Positions 31,502-40,583 of a stretch of 47,728 nucleotides of DNA are shown in pieces. The translations under genes were made by a program, and so were the position numbers. This DNA is from an uncultured Alphaproteobacteria bacterium (GTDB lineage Bacteria > Pseudomonadota > Alphaproteobacteria > HIMB59 > GCA-002718135). The stretch covers positions 1 through 47,728 of the forward strand of contig CACPNW010000009.1 of assembly GCA_902635455.1 (NCBI GenBank), written 5' to 3'. The notes under the pieces were generated by a model. The model was not told where the DNA came from. It did no database searches and was given only the letters and a program-made list of their open reading frames with translations. Position 1 is the first letter of the stretch. Every line of letters starts with the position of its first letter.

Positions 31502-33559
31502 ATGTTAGAAAGAATTAAAAATTCAAGAGCTAATCAATTTAGTTTATTATTTTTTGTTTTCTTAATCTTATATTTTTTTGTTCCAGAGGATGAAAACAGT
31601 TTATTGTGGAGATTGCCCCCTCTTTTACAGGGCATTCCATTAATGATTAATAATTTTCTTGATAATCTTATGTTTAATTGGTTCACAATTCCAATTTGGG
31701 ATCCAGATTGGCAAATGTATGAAGACAAACCATTATTTAGACTAATAACAAGATCAATTTCAAACTTTTTATTATTTCTAATTATATTTATAAGAGAAAT
31801 TTTTCTTGGTGGCCTTCAAACAATTGGCTCATTAACTGGAGATTCATTAAAATCAATTAAATGGTTATATTTACCTGCTCTTCCATGGACAGCTGTTGTA
31901 ATTGGTCTTTTTATTTTAGGCTATAAATTAAAAGGATTAGGCTTAGCTTTAATTGCAAGTATAGGATTTTTTTATGTTTCAATTTTTGGTCAATGGGAAC
32001 CAACTATGGAGACATTATCCTTGGTACTTGTTACTGCACCAATTTGTTTCATTTTGGGTTTATCTTTTGGAATTTTAGGTTACTTAAATAAAAAAATTGA
32101 AGCAACAATGCAACCTATATTAAATGTTGCTCAAACTATGCCTCACTTCTCTTACCTTGTGCCAATTTTAGTATTATTTGGTATTGGAGATCATGCAGGA
32201 GCAGTAGCTACAATTATTTTTGCAACACCACCGATGATTCGCTTAACTATTCTTGGTTTAAAAAAAATATCTCCAGAAGTCGTTGAATCAGGTTTGATGA
32301 GTGGATGTAATAAATTACAATTATTGTTTAGAGTTTTAATACCAACAGCACGAAGAGATATTTTAATAGGAGTCAATCAGGTAATAATGCAATGCCTTGC
32401 CATGACTACAATAGCTGCATTTATTGGAGCCAAAGGTTTAGGGTTTAATTTAAAAGTAGCCTTAAATGGACTTAAAATTGGTAAAGCTGCTGAAATAGGC
32501 ATTTGTGTTGTTATCATTGCAGTAGTATTAGACAAGTTATCCTTGGCTTGGGCTAATAAGCAAAAAGATTATTTTGCAAATTTAAACTTTTACGAAAGAA
32601 ATAAAGCTTTAATATATTTTTTATGCTCAACTATATTATTTGGAATTATAGCTTACTTTAGTGCATTTTATTTTGATAAAGGATTTAATTATTTATATTT
32701 AATACCTTTCAATAAGGGATTAACTATTGCTCCAATTCTAGATTCTGGAATAGATTGGATTTGGGAAACGTTTTTCTACTATTTAAATACTTTTAATAAA
32801 TTTTTAATAACTTACGTTCTATTTGTAATGCGAGATGCATACCTTGGAATGCCAGTGATATCTACTTTTGTTTTGGTAATGGGTGCAGGTTATATAATAG
32901 GAGGTATAAGGTCGTGTTTAATTGTAGGTGGATTAATACTTTTCATTGCTTTATCTGAATATTGGAACAGAGCCTTAATTACTGCATACATGGCTACTTT
33001 CGCTGTAGGCATATCTGCAATATTAGGAATTGTTGTTGGTTCAATTTGTGCTCGAAATGAATTTTCAACTAAATTTATTCTTGGGGTTTGTGATTTCTTT
33101 CAAACTTTTCCATCATTTATTTATTTAATTCCAGTTATTCTTCTTTTCGGAATTACTGATACATCAGTTATGATTGCTGCAATAGCCTATGCTACAGTTC
33201 CAGCAACAAGATACACTGTTGAAGGCCTTAGAAGCGTTCCTTCAGCTTTGCATGATTCAGCTTCAATGTCAGGTGTTTCAAATTTGCAAAGATTAATATC
33301 AATTGAGCTACCCCTAGCCTTCCCTCATATAATGCTTGGAATAAATCAAACAGTTATCTTTGCTTTGTTTATGGTAATTTTAGGTGCGCTTATTGGAACT
33401 GAAGATTTAGGCCAAATCATTATGGGATGTTTGTCACGACCAAACGGAGCTGGCATTGGTTTGACCCTAGGTATATTTGTATCGTTTATTTGCTTGGCAG
33501 TTGATAACTTAATAAGGACATGGGCTGATGAAAGAAAAAAATTATTGGGTTTAGATTAA
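31502..33559 (+). CDS. tmoV: TMAO ABC transporter, fused double permease
   Basis: Inner-membrane subunit of 685 residues holding two binding-protein-dependent permease domains in one chain. Each half has an EAA-like coupling loop: SPEVVESGLMSGCNKLQLLF near residue 265 and VPSALHDSASMSGVSNLQRL near 585. The region before the first domain (about 1-140) and the middle linker contain further membrane helices. Glycine-betaine permeases are usually one domain that dimerises, so a single fused chain replaces the dimer. Starts 12 bases after tmoW, and an SDR gene follows after 13 bases. Confidence 0.88.
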   Translation: MLERIKNSRANQFSLLFFVFLILYFFVPEDENSLLWRLPPLLQGIPLMINNFLDNLMFNWFTIPIWDPDWQMYEDKPLFRLITRSISNFLLFLIIFIREIFLGGLQTIGSLTGDSLKSIKWLYLPALPWTAVVIGLFILGYKLKGLGLALIASIGFFYVSIFGQWEPTMETLSLVLVTAPICFILGLSFGILGYLNKKIEATMQPILNVAQTMPHFSYLVPILVLFGIGDHAGAVATIIFATPPMIRLTILGLKKISPEVVESGLMSGCNKLQLLFRVLIPTARRDILIGVNQVIMQCLAMTTIAAFIGAKGLGFNLKVALNGLKIGKAAEIGICVVIIAVVLDKLSLAWANKQKDYFANLNFYERNKALIYFLCSTILFGIIAYFSAFYFDKGFNYLYLIPFNKGLTIAPILDSGIDWIWETFFYYLNTFNKFLITYVLFVMRDAYLGMPVISTFVLVMGAGYIIGGIRSCLIVGGLILFIALSEYWNRALITAYMATFAVGISAILGIVVGSICARNEFSTKFILGVCDFFQTFPSFIYLIPVILLFGITDTSVMIAAIAYATVPATRYTVEGLRSVPSALHDSASMSGVSNLQRLISIELPLAFPHIMLGINQTVIFALFMVILGALIGTEDLGQIIMGCLSRPNGAGIGLTLGIFVSFICLAVDNLIRTWADERKKLLGLD

Positions 33560-33572
33560 AGAAAAAAACTTT

Positions 33573-34337
33573 ATGAAACTTAAAGATAAAATAGCAATAG
33601 TAACTGGAGGTGCATCAGGTATTGGTAAGTCAACTGCTGAACTATTTGCAAGAGAAGGAGCAAAAGTTGCTATACTTGATATAAATGAGAAAGAAGGAAA
33701 AAAAACAATTAAATTAATCAAGAAAAATGGTGGGAAAGGTATTTTTTTAAAAACAAATGTTTCTAAATCAAATCAAGTTATAAAATCAATAAATCATATA
33801 ATAAAAATATTTGGAGAAATTAATATTCTATTTAACCACGCAGGTACCATAATTGTTAAACCTTTTCATAAAACAACTGAAAAAGACTATGACTATTTAA
33901 TGGATATTAATGTTAAGTCTGCATTTTTAGTTTGCAATAAAGTTTTACCACATATGAAAAAAAATGGAGGAGGTTCTATAATTATTACTTCTTCTATTGG
34001 AGGGGAAAAAGGATTTGCGTATGAAGCTGTATATTGCATGTCTAAAGGAGCAGTACTTCAATTAGCAAGATCTATAGCAATTGAATATAGAGACGATAAA
34101 ATAAGATGTAATGCTATTTGCCCAGGGTTTGTGAAAACAAACCATGGATTAAGTGAAATAGTTCAGTTGGATAAACTTGGTCAAAATTGGAATGAAGAGG
34201 ATTTAAGAACTGTTCAAGGGAGATTATGCGATCCTTTTGAAGTAGCAAATGCTGTTTTATATCTTGCATCTGATCAATCCAGTTTTGTTAATGGAAATGC
34301 TTTTTACATTGATAATGGCTGGTATTCTAAGGGATAA
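33573..34337 (+). CDS. short-chain dehydrogenase/reductase
   Basis: Classical SDR of 254 residues. The coenzyme motif TGGASGIG is at 11-18, FNHAG at 87-91 replaces the usual NNAG, and the catalytic set is Ser140/141, Tyr154 and Lys158 (YCMSK). The acidic residue after beta-strand 2 (Asp36) suggests NAD(H). It follows tmoV by 13 bases, so it is probably co-transcribed with the TMAO transporter, although no SDR step is known in TMA/TMAO catabolism. The substrate is unknown; an alcohol or hydroxy-acid derived from another imported quaternary amine, such as choline or carnitine, is conceivable. Confidence 0.85.
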   Translation: MKLKDKIAIVTGGASGIGKSTAELFAREGAKVAILDINEKEGKKTIKLIKKNGGKGIFLKTNVSKSNQVIKSINHIIKIFGEINILFNHAGTIIVKPFHKTTEKDYDYLMDINVKSAFLVCNKVLPHMKKNGGGSIIITSSIGGEKGFAYEAVYCMSKGAVLQLARSIAIEYRDDKIRCNAICPGFVKTNHGLSEIVQLDKLGQNWNEEDLRTVQGRLCDPFEVANAVLYLASDQSSFVNGNAFYIDNGWYSKG

Positions 34338-34431
34338 AAACCCATAAATACTGCTTTTTCCCTAAATTAATCTATTGAACAGATAGCTCAATTTAGTTAG
34401 TTTAATTTCTATTATAAAATAGGAGGTTTTT

Positions 34432-35379
34432 ATGACTATTATTAGGAGATATTTTGTCTTTCTAATCAGTATTGTTTTTTTTGGTTTATCAACAAGCTCG
34501 ATAGCTGTTGAATCTAAAGATCCAATAAAATTAACTCTTCATGATTGGACTGGGCAATTAATAACTACAAATATAATGGCAGAAGTTTTAAAAAAAGCAG
34601 GCTATAACATTGAGCTAGTACCAGCAGATTACATTGCACAATTTGCAGGTCTACAAACTGGTGATCTTCATGTAGCTATGGAAATGTGGGAAACAACAGG
34701 AAGAGATGCAATTGATGAATATACAGCTGATGGAAGAGTTGTAAATGTCGGCTCTACTGGAATGGATGCTATTGAGGAATGGTGGTATCCAACCTACATG
34801 AAAGAAAAATGTCCTGGTTTACCAAATTGGGAAGCTTTAAATGATTGTGCAGAAGCATTTTCAATTCCAGAAACTGCTCCAAAAGGAAGATATTTAGGAG
34901 GACCTGTTACCTGGGGTGGCTTTGATGATGAAAGAGTGGAAGCTTTGGAACTTGACTGGGAAGTAATACATGCAGGTACAGATGCTGCTCTATTCGGAGA
35001 ATTAGAATCCGCTTATCAAAGAAAAGCTCCAATAATGTTATGGGTTTATGCTCCGCACTGGGCTCCATCAAAATTTGATGGGGAATTTGTGGATTTTCCT
35101 CCATACACAGCAGAATGTTACAATGATCCTTCATGGGGTGTAAATCCTAATCTAGCATATGATTGTGGAAAGCCAAGAGGCCCAATATGGAAAGTTGCAT
35201 CAAGTATGCTTAAAGATAAGTGGCCAGGTGCATACGATGCAGTAGAAGCATTTACTCTTGATAGCAATGAAATGGGTAACCTTGTTGCAGCAGTTGACTT
35301 AGATGGCAATACTGTTGAAGCAGTAGTTGCTGATTGGATGACTAACAATGAAGATAGATGGAGCTCTTGGATAAAATAA
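34432..35379 (+). CDS. second quaternary-amine ABC binding protein (TmoX paralogue)
   Basis: Periplasmic binding protein of the OpuAC/ProX family, 315 residues, with a signal peptide of about 24 residues (MTIIRRYFVFLISIVFFGLS ...). It is clearly related to TmoX (LTLHDWTGQLITTNIMAEVL, HVAMEMWETTGRDA, CPGLPNWEALNDC) but diverged, with its own aromatic patches (EEWWYPTYM, WVYAPHWAP). The ligand is probably a different quaternary or tertiary amine, for example glycine betaine, choline or carnitine. AGGAGG ribosome binding site. A strong hairpin separates it from its permease, the same arrangement as in tmoX-tmoW. Confidence 0.86.
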   Translation: MTIIRRYFVFLISIVFFGLSTSSIAVESKDPIKLTLHDWTGQLITTNIMAEVLKKAGYNIELVPADYIAQFAGLQTGDLHVAMEMWETTGRDAIDEYTADGRVVNVGSTGMDAIEEWWYPTYMKEKCPGLPNWEALNDCAEAFSIPETAPKGRYLGGPVTWGGFDDERVEALELDWEVIHAGTDAALFGELESAYQRKAPIMLWVYAPHWAPSKFDGEFVDFPPYTAECYNDPSWGVNPNLAYDCGKPRGPIWKVASSMLKDKWPGAYDAVEAFTLDSNEMGNLVAAVDLDGNTVEAVVADWMTNNEDRWSSWIK

Positions 35380-35403
35380 GTTCCAAGAACAAAATAATTT
35401 TTT

Positions 35404-35436
35404 TTATGGGGGAGATCAATTCCCCCATAATTTTTT
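35404..35436 (+). terminator. terminator/attenuator between second binding protein and permease
   Basis: Ten-base stem TTATGGGGGA / TCCCCCATAA with a seven-base loop followed by six T. It ends only four bases before the GTG start of the permease, so expression of the permease depends on read-through or on a transcript processed here. Confidence 0.88.
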
Positions 35437-35440
35437 AGTT

Positions 35441-37429
35441 GTGACTAATCTAATTAAAAATAATAAAATATATTTTTTTATTTTCTTTTTTTTAACTTTT
35501 TTTTTATTTCTATATGGAAAAGATATAGCAGGCCTTTTAGATGCAAAATGGATAATAAAATATCCAAAACATTTAGTATTTCCTTTAGCTAAATATTTAA
35601 GTGGATTTGTAAAATGGTTAATGGATGACGCAAATTTTATAATCTTTTCTTTCAGAGATTTTACGCGCTTCATTGCATGGATAATAGAGATTCCTTATAA
35701 TTTGATCTTAGCATTAATATCAAAGGGTTTTTTAAGTGGACAAGGTCAAGATGCAAAAGAAATACTCGCTCCTTTAAGTTGGATGTCAGTCATAGCAATA
35801 ATTATGTTTATGGCACTATACACAAAAGATAAATTATTAGTTTTTCTTGTTTTCTTCGCATTTCTTTATCTTGCAATATTTGGACAATGGAAAAGTTCAA
35901 TGGTTACATTATCTTCAATAGTTATAGCAGTACCTGTTGGAGTAGTCATTGGATTATTTTTAGGAATATTATCTTATAAATCAGAAATTTTAGAAAAAAT
36001 TATATCACCCGTTCTTGACTTGATGCAAACTATACCTGTTTTTGCTTATCTAGTTCCTATTCTAGTAATGTTTGGTTTTGGGCCAGTTGCTGCTTTAATA
36101 GCTACTATTATTTATGCTATGCCACCTATGGTTAGAACAACTTTATTAGCTTTAAAAAATATCGATCCACAAATTAAAGAAAGTGGATTGATGTCTGGTT
36201 GTACCAAAAGACAATTAATGTGGCGAGTTTTAATCCCTACTTCAAAACCAACTTTAATGATTGGTGTCAATCAAGTCATAATGTTATCTCTAAATATGGT
36301 GATAATAGCTTCGATGATTGGTGCTGGAGGGTTAGGTTATGATGTTCTAGCTTCTCTAAGAAGATTAAATATTGGTGCAGGAATAGAGACTGGTGTAGCA
36401 ATTGTAGTTTTAGCCATTGCTTTAGATAGATTAAGTCAGGCTTTTGTAAACATTAAGACTGAAAGAAAAAAAATTAACATTTCTTTTTTAAAAAGATATT
36501 CAAGAATTATATTTTTATTTTTATTTATAATAATAATATATTTTCTTAGCACTTATTTGCCTTTTCTTAAAAGTTTTCCTGAACATTTAGTTATAAATAC
36601 TTCAGCTTTTTGGGAGTCGTTAATTAAATATATAAACATAAACTACTTTGATACTCTTGAATCAATTAAGGTAACCTTATTAACTTATTTCATGCTTCCT
36701 ATTAAAAGATTTTTACTAGGAGTGCCATGGCCGTGGTTTGTTTTAATTATAAGTTTAATTGGATGGCATTATGGTCGTTTAAAACTAGCAATGCTCTGTT
36801 TTTTACTTTCTTTATTTATTGTTTTCACAGGCCTTTGGGAAAAAGCAATGGTTACAATTTATTTGTGTGGTTCAAGCGTAATTATTGCAAGCATCATTGG
36901 AATACCATTAGGAATTTGGGCTGGAATAAGCTCTAAAGCAAATAGAGTTTTGACGGTTATAATTGATACTCTTCAAACTCTTCCAAGCTTTGTATATTTG
37001 ATACCAGTAGTTATGCTTTTTAGGGTTGGCGATTTTACAGCCATGCTGGCTGTTATATTATATTCATTAGCACCGGCTGTTCGTTATACTGCTCATGGCA
37101 TTAAAAATATAAATAAAGAGATAGTAGATGCAGGATTAATTTGTGGATGTTCTCAACGACAAATATTATTAAAAATAAAGCTACCTCTAGCTATTCCTGA
37201 AATCCTCTTAGGAATTAATCAAACTATAATGCTGGCTCTCTCAATGTTAGTAATTACAGCATTAGTTGGTACTAGAGAGTTAGGTCAAGAAGTTTATATT
37301 GCTTTAACTAAAGCAGATATAGGCAGAGGTCTAGTTGCTGGTTTATGTGTTGCTTTTATATCTATTATAGCTGATAGAATTATTAAGTCTGGAAGTGATA
37401 GATTGAAAATCAAATATGGAATGAAATAG
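35441..37429 (+). CDS. second fused double permease of a quaternary-amine ABC transporter
   Basis: Membrane protein of 662 residues with two permease domains, built like TmoV. Coupling loops are IDPQIKESGLMSGCTKRQLM near residue 245 and INKEIVDAGLICGCSQRQIL near 560. The start is a GTG four bases after a terminator T-run with no ribosome binding site; the next in-frame ATG is about 60 residues in and would remove membrane segments, so GTG is the best choice. No ATPase gene accompanies this pair, so it probably uses TmoW. Converges with an SDR gene. Confidence 0.85.
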   Translation: MTNLIKNNKIYFFIFFFLTFFLFLYGKDIAGLLDAKWIIKYPKHLVFPLAKYLSGFVKWLMDDANFIIFSFRDFTRFIAWIIEIPYNLILALISKGFLSGQGQDAKEILAPLSWMSVIAIIMFMALYTKDKLLVFLVFFAFLYLAIFGQWKSSMVTLSSIVIAVPVGVVIGLFLGILSYKSEILEKIISPVLDLMQTIPVFAYLVPILVMFGFGPVAALIATIIYAMPPMVRTTLLALKNIDPQIKESGLMSGCTKRQLMWRVLIPTSKPTLMIGVNQVIMLSLNMVIIASMIGAGGLGYDVLASLRRLNIGAGIETGVAIVVLAIALDRLSQAFVNIKTERKKINISFLKRYSRIIFLFLFIIIIYFLSTYLPFLKSFPEHLVINTSAFWESLIKYININYFDTLESIKVTLLTYFMLPIKRFLLGVPWPWFVLIISLIGWHYGRLKLAMLCFLLSLFIVFTGLWEKAMVTIYLCGSSVIIASIIGIPLGIWAGISSKANRVLTVIIDTLQTLPSFVYLIPVVMLFRVGDFTAMLAVILYSLAPAVRYTAHGIKNINKEIVDAGLICGCSQRQILLKIKLPLAIPEILLGINQTIMLALSMLVITALVGTRELGQEVYIALTKADIGRGLVAGLCVAFISIIADRIIKSGSDRLKIKYGMK

Positions 37430-37437
37430 TAATTAAA

Positions 37438-38292
37438 TTATTCTCCTAAAATACTATCGTCTAAAATTTTAGTCTCATATGCTGAATAAGAATGCCATCC
37501 CACAACTGTTTGATCAAAATCAACTAAACTACCTGTCATTAAACCTGATTCATCTGAGCATAAAAAAGCCAGTATTCTTGCTACATCTAATGGTTTATTT
37601 AATCTTTTAAAAGGAACTTTTTCTTCTGCTTTTTTTAACCAATTGTTATCTGCATCATGAAATTTTTTTTGTATCATGTCCTCAGCTGGAGTATCAGTCC
37701 AACCTAAATTAAGGCCATTTACTCTGATTTGATGTCCTGATACTGAATTAGCTACATTTTTAATCATTATACCAAGAGCTGCTTTAGAAGAACTATAAGC
37801 TGTTAAAAATGGCATACCACTGTAAGCGGCTACGGACAAAACATGAGCTATCGTTCCTTTAACCTTGTCCCTAATCATTATTTTTATTGTATCTTGCATT
37901 AAAAAAAATGGAGCCCTTGTGTTTATATTAAACATTTTTTCAAAATTTTCAGGAGTTGTGCTTAAGATTGTTCCTCTTTCAGTAAAAGCGGCTGAATTAA
38001 TTAAGGTATTTATCGTTCCAAATTTTTTATCTGTTTCTGATACAATTTTTCTACAATCTTCCAAGCTTTCTAAATTTGCCTTAACATAGATACATTGAGA
38101 CCCAATCTCTTCAATTTCTTTTTTAATTTTATTACCATTTTCCTCATTCCTACCGCAAATAGTTATGCCTTTTGCACCACGACTAGCCAATAATTTTGCT
38201 GTTTCAGCACCACTTCCCTGAGTGCTTCCTGTAACAATAATAATTTTATCTTTGAATTGACTTGATTCATCTTGTGTATATTTGTTTTTCAT
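37438..38292 (-). CDS. short-chain dehydrogenase/reductase
   Basis: Classical SDR of 284 residues, with an N-terminal extension of about 15 residues before the coenzyme motif TGSTQGSG (21-28). Arg48 after GITICG suggests NADP(H). Catalytic residues Ser153, Tyr166 and Lys170 (AYSSSKAAL) are present. It is the last gene of a four-gene leftward operon with two Gfo/Idh/MocA dehydrogenases and another SDR, which suggests polyol or sugar oxidation. The exact substrate cannot be read from the sequence. Confidence 0.83.
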   Translation of the reverse strand: MKNKYTQDESSQFKDKIIIVTGSTQGSGAETAKLLASRGAKGITICGRNEENGNKIKKEIEEIGSQCIYVKANLESLEDCRKIVSETDKKFGTINTLINSAAFTERGTILSTTPENFEKMFNINTRAPFFLMQDTIKIMIRDKVKGTIAHVLSVAAYSGMPFLTAYSSSKAALGIMIKNVANSVSGHQIRVNGLNLGWTDTPAEDMIQKKFHDADNNWLKKAEEKVPFKRLNKPLDVARILAFLCSDESGLMTGSLVDFDQTVVGWHSYSAYETKILDDSILGE

Positions 38293-38331
38293 AACAATTT
38301 TGATAAAATCATATTAATTAAAAACAATCAA

Positions 38332-39336
38332 CTAATCAAAGTTTATATTTATTACTTTGCTAGTTTCATAAGACTCATACGCTGCATTAGCAATAATTAG
38401 AGCATTTCTTCCATCTTCAAATGAAACCAATGGTTTTGAATTATTTTTAACAGTATTAACAAAAGAGTCAAATTGATCTTTATAAGCTTGCGAATATCTT
38501 TCAATAAAAAAATAATGAATTGTATCTTTAGAACTCGTATTTTCAGCAGAAAAAAACTCAGTAGAGGTAGGAGTTTGGTTGTTTGAAATAATCATTCCCT
38601 TACTTCCAAATACTTCTACTCTCTGATCGTAGCCGTATACTGCTCTTCTTGAATTATTAATGTGAATTAAAACTCCAGCTTTTGATTTTAAAACAAACAT
38701 TGCTGTATCAAAATCTTTTGCCTTTTTTGCATTTTCATCAAATAGATTTTCTCCAAATGCAGAAACTTGGACAATAGGGTCTTCTCCAAGAATGAATCTT
38801 GAAAGATCAAAGTCATGAATAGTAGTATCTCTAAAAAAACCACCAGCAGCGTTAAGGTAATCTAAACCTGGGGGTTCTGGATCTCTACTTGTAATTATAA
38901 TCATCTCTAATTCGCCAATAGTTTTTTTAACTCTTGCCTGTTGCGCCTTAGTATGACTATTATCAAATCTTCTGTTAAAACCAATTTGTAAAGGCACATT
39001 CGAGCCTTCTATATCTTGCATACATTGATTTACTTTATCAATATTTAGATCTATTGGTTTTTCACAAAAAATAGCCTTTCCTGCTTTGACGCCCATAGTA
39101 ATAAATTTTGTATGAGTTGGAGTTGCCGAAGCGATTAATATAGCATTAATTTCATTTGAGTTAATTGCTTCTTCAGGTGAATTTACAGCTTTTGCATTGA
39201 ATTTTTCTGCAACTTGATTAGCAAAGTTCTTATTAATATCATACACATATTTTAATGCAGTTTCTGAATGATTATTAATAATTTCAGCATGCATTTTTCC
39301 TATACGTCCAGCACCTAATAAAGCAAAATTAAGCAT
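38332..39336 (-). CDS. Gfo/Idh/MocA oxidoreductase, inositol 2-dehydrogenase-like
   Basis: NAD(P)-dependent sugar/polyol dehydrogenase of 334 residues. The Rossmann motif GAGRIGKMHA begins at residue 8, followed by the family Lys motif CEKPIDLN and the catalytic DTTIHDFDLSRF segment. The overall pattern (GRIGKMHAE, GFNRRFD, DTTIHDFDL, VYGYDQRVEVFGSKG) is that of myo-inositol 2-dehydrogenase (IolG), but no other inositol-pathway gene (iolB, C, D, E) is in the window, so another cyclitol or sugar is possible. In an operon with three other dehydrogenases. Confidence 0.85.
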   Translation of the reverse strand: MLNFALLGAGRIGKMHAEIINNHSETALKYVYDINKNFANQVAEKFNAKAVNSPEEAINSNEINAILIASATPTHTKFITMGVKAGKAIFCEKPIDLNIDKVNQCMQDIEGSNVPLQIGFNRRFDNSHTKAQQARVKKTIGELEMIIITSRDPEPPGLDYLNAAGGFFRDTTIHDFDLSRFILGEDPIVQVSAFGENLFDENAKKAKDFDTAMFVLKSKAGVLIHINNSRRAVYGYDQRVEVFGSKGMIISNNQTPTSTEFFSAENTSSKDTIHYFFIERYSQAYKDQFDSFVNTVKNNSKPLVSFEDGRNALIIANAAYESYETSKVININFD

Positions 39337-39380
39337 AATTAACTAGATCAGAATTAAAAAATAAAATCAAGAAAGAATAA

Positions 39381-40580
39381 TTAAATTTTTATCCACTTTG
39401 AGTTTTGTTTGGATGATTTCTTAGCAGCAAAAATAAATTTGATTCCTTTGACTCCATCTTCAATACTAGGGTGAGTATATTTAAATTTCTTATTTTTATT
39501 ATAATCGTATATTGAGTTTGCAAATTCTGTATAAATATTAGCAAAAGCTTCAAAAAAACCTTCTGGGTGGCCTGCCACTAGACGTGAAGATTTCATAGAT
39601 AAATCAGAAACAAAATTACTTGCTCTAGTAATAATTTTTGTCGGTTTATTCAATTCAACAAATTTTAAATTATTAGGATCATCTTGGAACCATTCAACCG
39701 ACCCTTTATTACCATAAACTCTAATTTTTAATCCATTTTCTCCACCCGTTGCTGCTGAGGAGACCCATATTGATCCTCTTGCGTTATTCTTCATTCTTAA
39801 CACCATGAAAGCATTGTCATCTACTGACAATTCTGGTGAAAGAGAATTAACCTCAGCAGAAATTTCTTTTACTTCTAAGTTAGTGACATATCTTAAAAGA
39901 TGGTAAGCATGCGTTCCTATTTCAGCTAATATCATCGATGGTCCGCACAATTTTTTATCTAATCTCCACTTTAAAATTGTAGATTCATTTTTTTTACTAA
40001 TTCCAACCGTATAACCTTGGGGATATTCTACATTAAAAAGCATAACCTTGCCTATCATACCGTTTTCAATAATGCTCTTAGCTTCACGTAACATAGGATA
40101 AGCAGAATAATTATGAGTAAGAGCAAAAACAACTTTATGTTTTTTAATTAACTTTTCTAATTTAATTGCATCTTCTAAAGTAGCAGTAAGTGGTTTATCA
40201 CTTATTATATGAATTTTTTTTTCAATAAAAGGTTTGGCAATCTTATAATGATCTCCTGAAGGTGTCATGATGCCTAATGCCTGAATACCATCTTTTCTCT
40301 TAAATTCTTTTTTTGCCATCACATTGTAATTATTATAACAACGTGAAGGGTCTAAGCCTAAGGATATACCAAATTTAATAGATTTTTTAATATCACGAGA
40401 AAAAACTCCTGCTACAAAACTAAATCTATTATCAAATCTTGATGCTAGTCTATGAGAATAGCCAATAAATGAATTAGGGCCTCCTCCAACAAAACCTATT
40501 CTAATTTTAGGTTTTCCGTCAAGCAAATCATTGCGCATCAAATTTAATTTTCCAAATGCGATTTTTTCTTTTTTTGACAT
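39381..40580 (-). CDS. Gfo/Idh/MocA family oxidoreductase
   Basis: 399-residue member of the Gfo/Idh/MocA family: Rossmann start RIGFVGGGPNSFIGYSHR, Lys motif SDKPLTATLEDA, and the C-terminal segments GPSMILAEIGTHAYHLLRYV and VAGHPEGFFEAFANIYTEFA. It belongs to the longer subgroup often found next to an SDR and an inositol-type dehydrogenase in sugar-utilisation loci. Three bases separate it from the upstream SDR, so the two are translationally coupled. Substrate unknown, probably a sugar or 3-keto-sugar. Confidence 0.82.
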   Translation of the reverse strand: MSKKEKIAFGKLNLMRNDLLDGKPKIRIGFVGGGPNSFIGYSHRLASRFDNRFSFVAGVFSRDIKKSIKFGISLGLDPSRCYNNYNVMAKKEFKRKDGIQALGIMTPSGDHYKIAKPFIEKKIHIISDKPLTATLEDAIKLEKLIKKHKVVFALTHNYSAYPMLREAKSIIENGMIGKVMLFNVEYPQGYTVGISKKNESTILKWRLDKKLCGPSMILAEIGTHAYHLLRYVTNLEVKEISAEVNSLSPELSVDDNAFMVLRMKNNARGSIWVSSAATGGENGLKIRVYGNKGSVEWFQDDPNNLKFVELNKPTKIITRASNFVSDLSMKSSRLVAGHPEGFFEAFANIYTEFANSIYDYNKNKKFKYTHPSIEDGVKGIKFIFAAKKSSKQNSKWIKI

Positions 40581-40583
40581 TTA

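Noticed and set aside
34362-34396. Interrupted inverted repeat CTAAATT ... AATTTAG before the second binding-protein gene
   Set aside because: Seven-base AT-rich arms with a poor inner stem are expected by chance in this composition; could be an operator but not supportable.
36727-36936. Alternative-frame peptide inside the second permease
   Set aside because: Out-of-frame reading of a membrane-protein gene; no ribosome binding site and no separate role.
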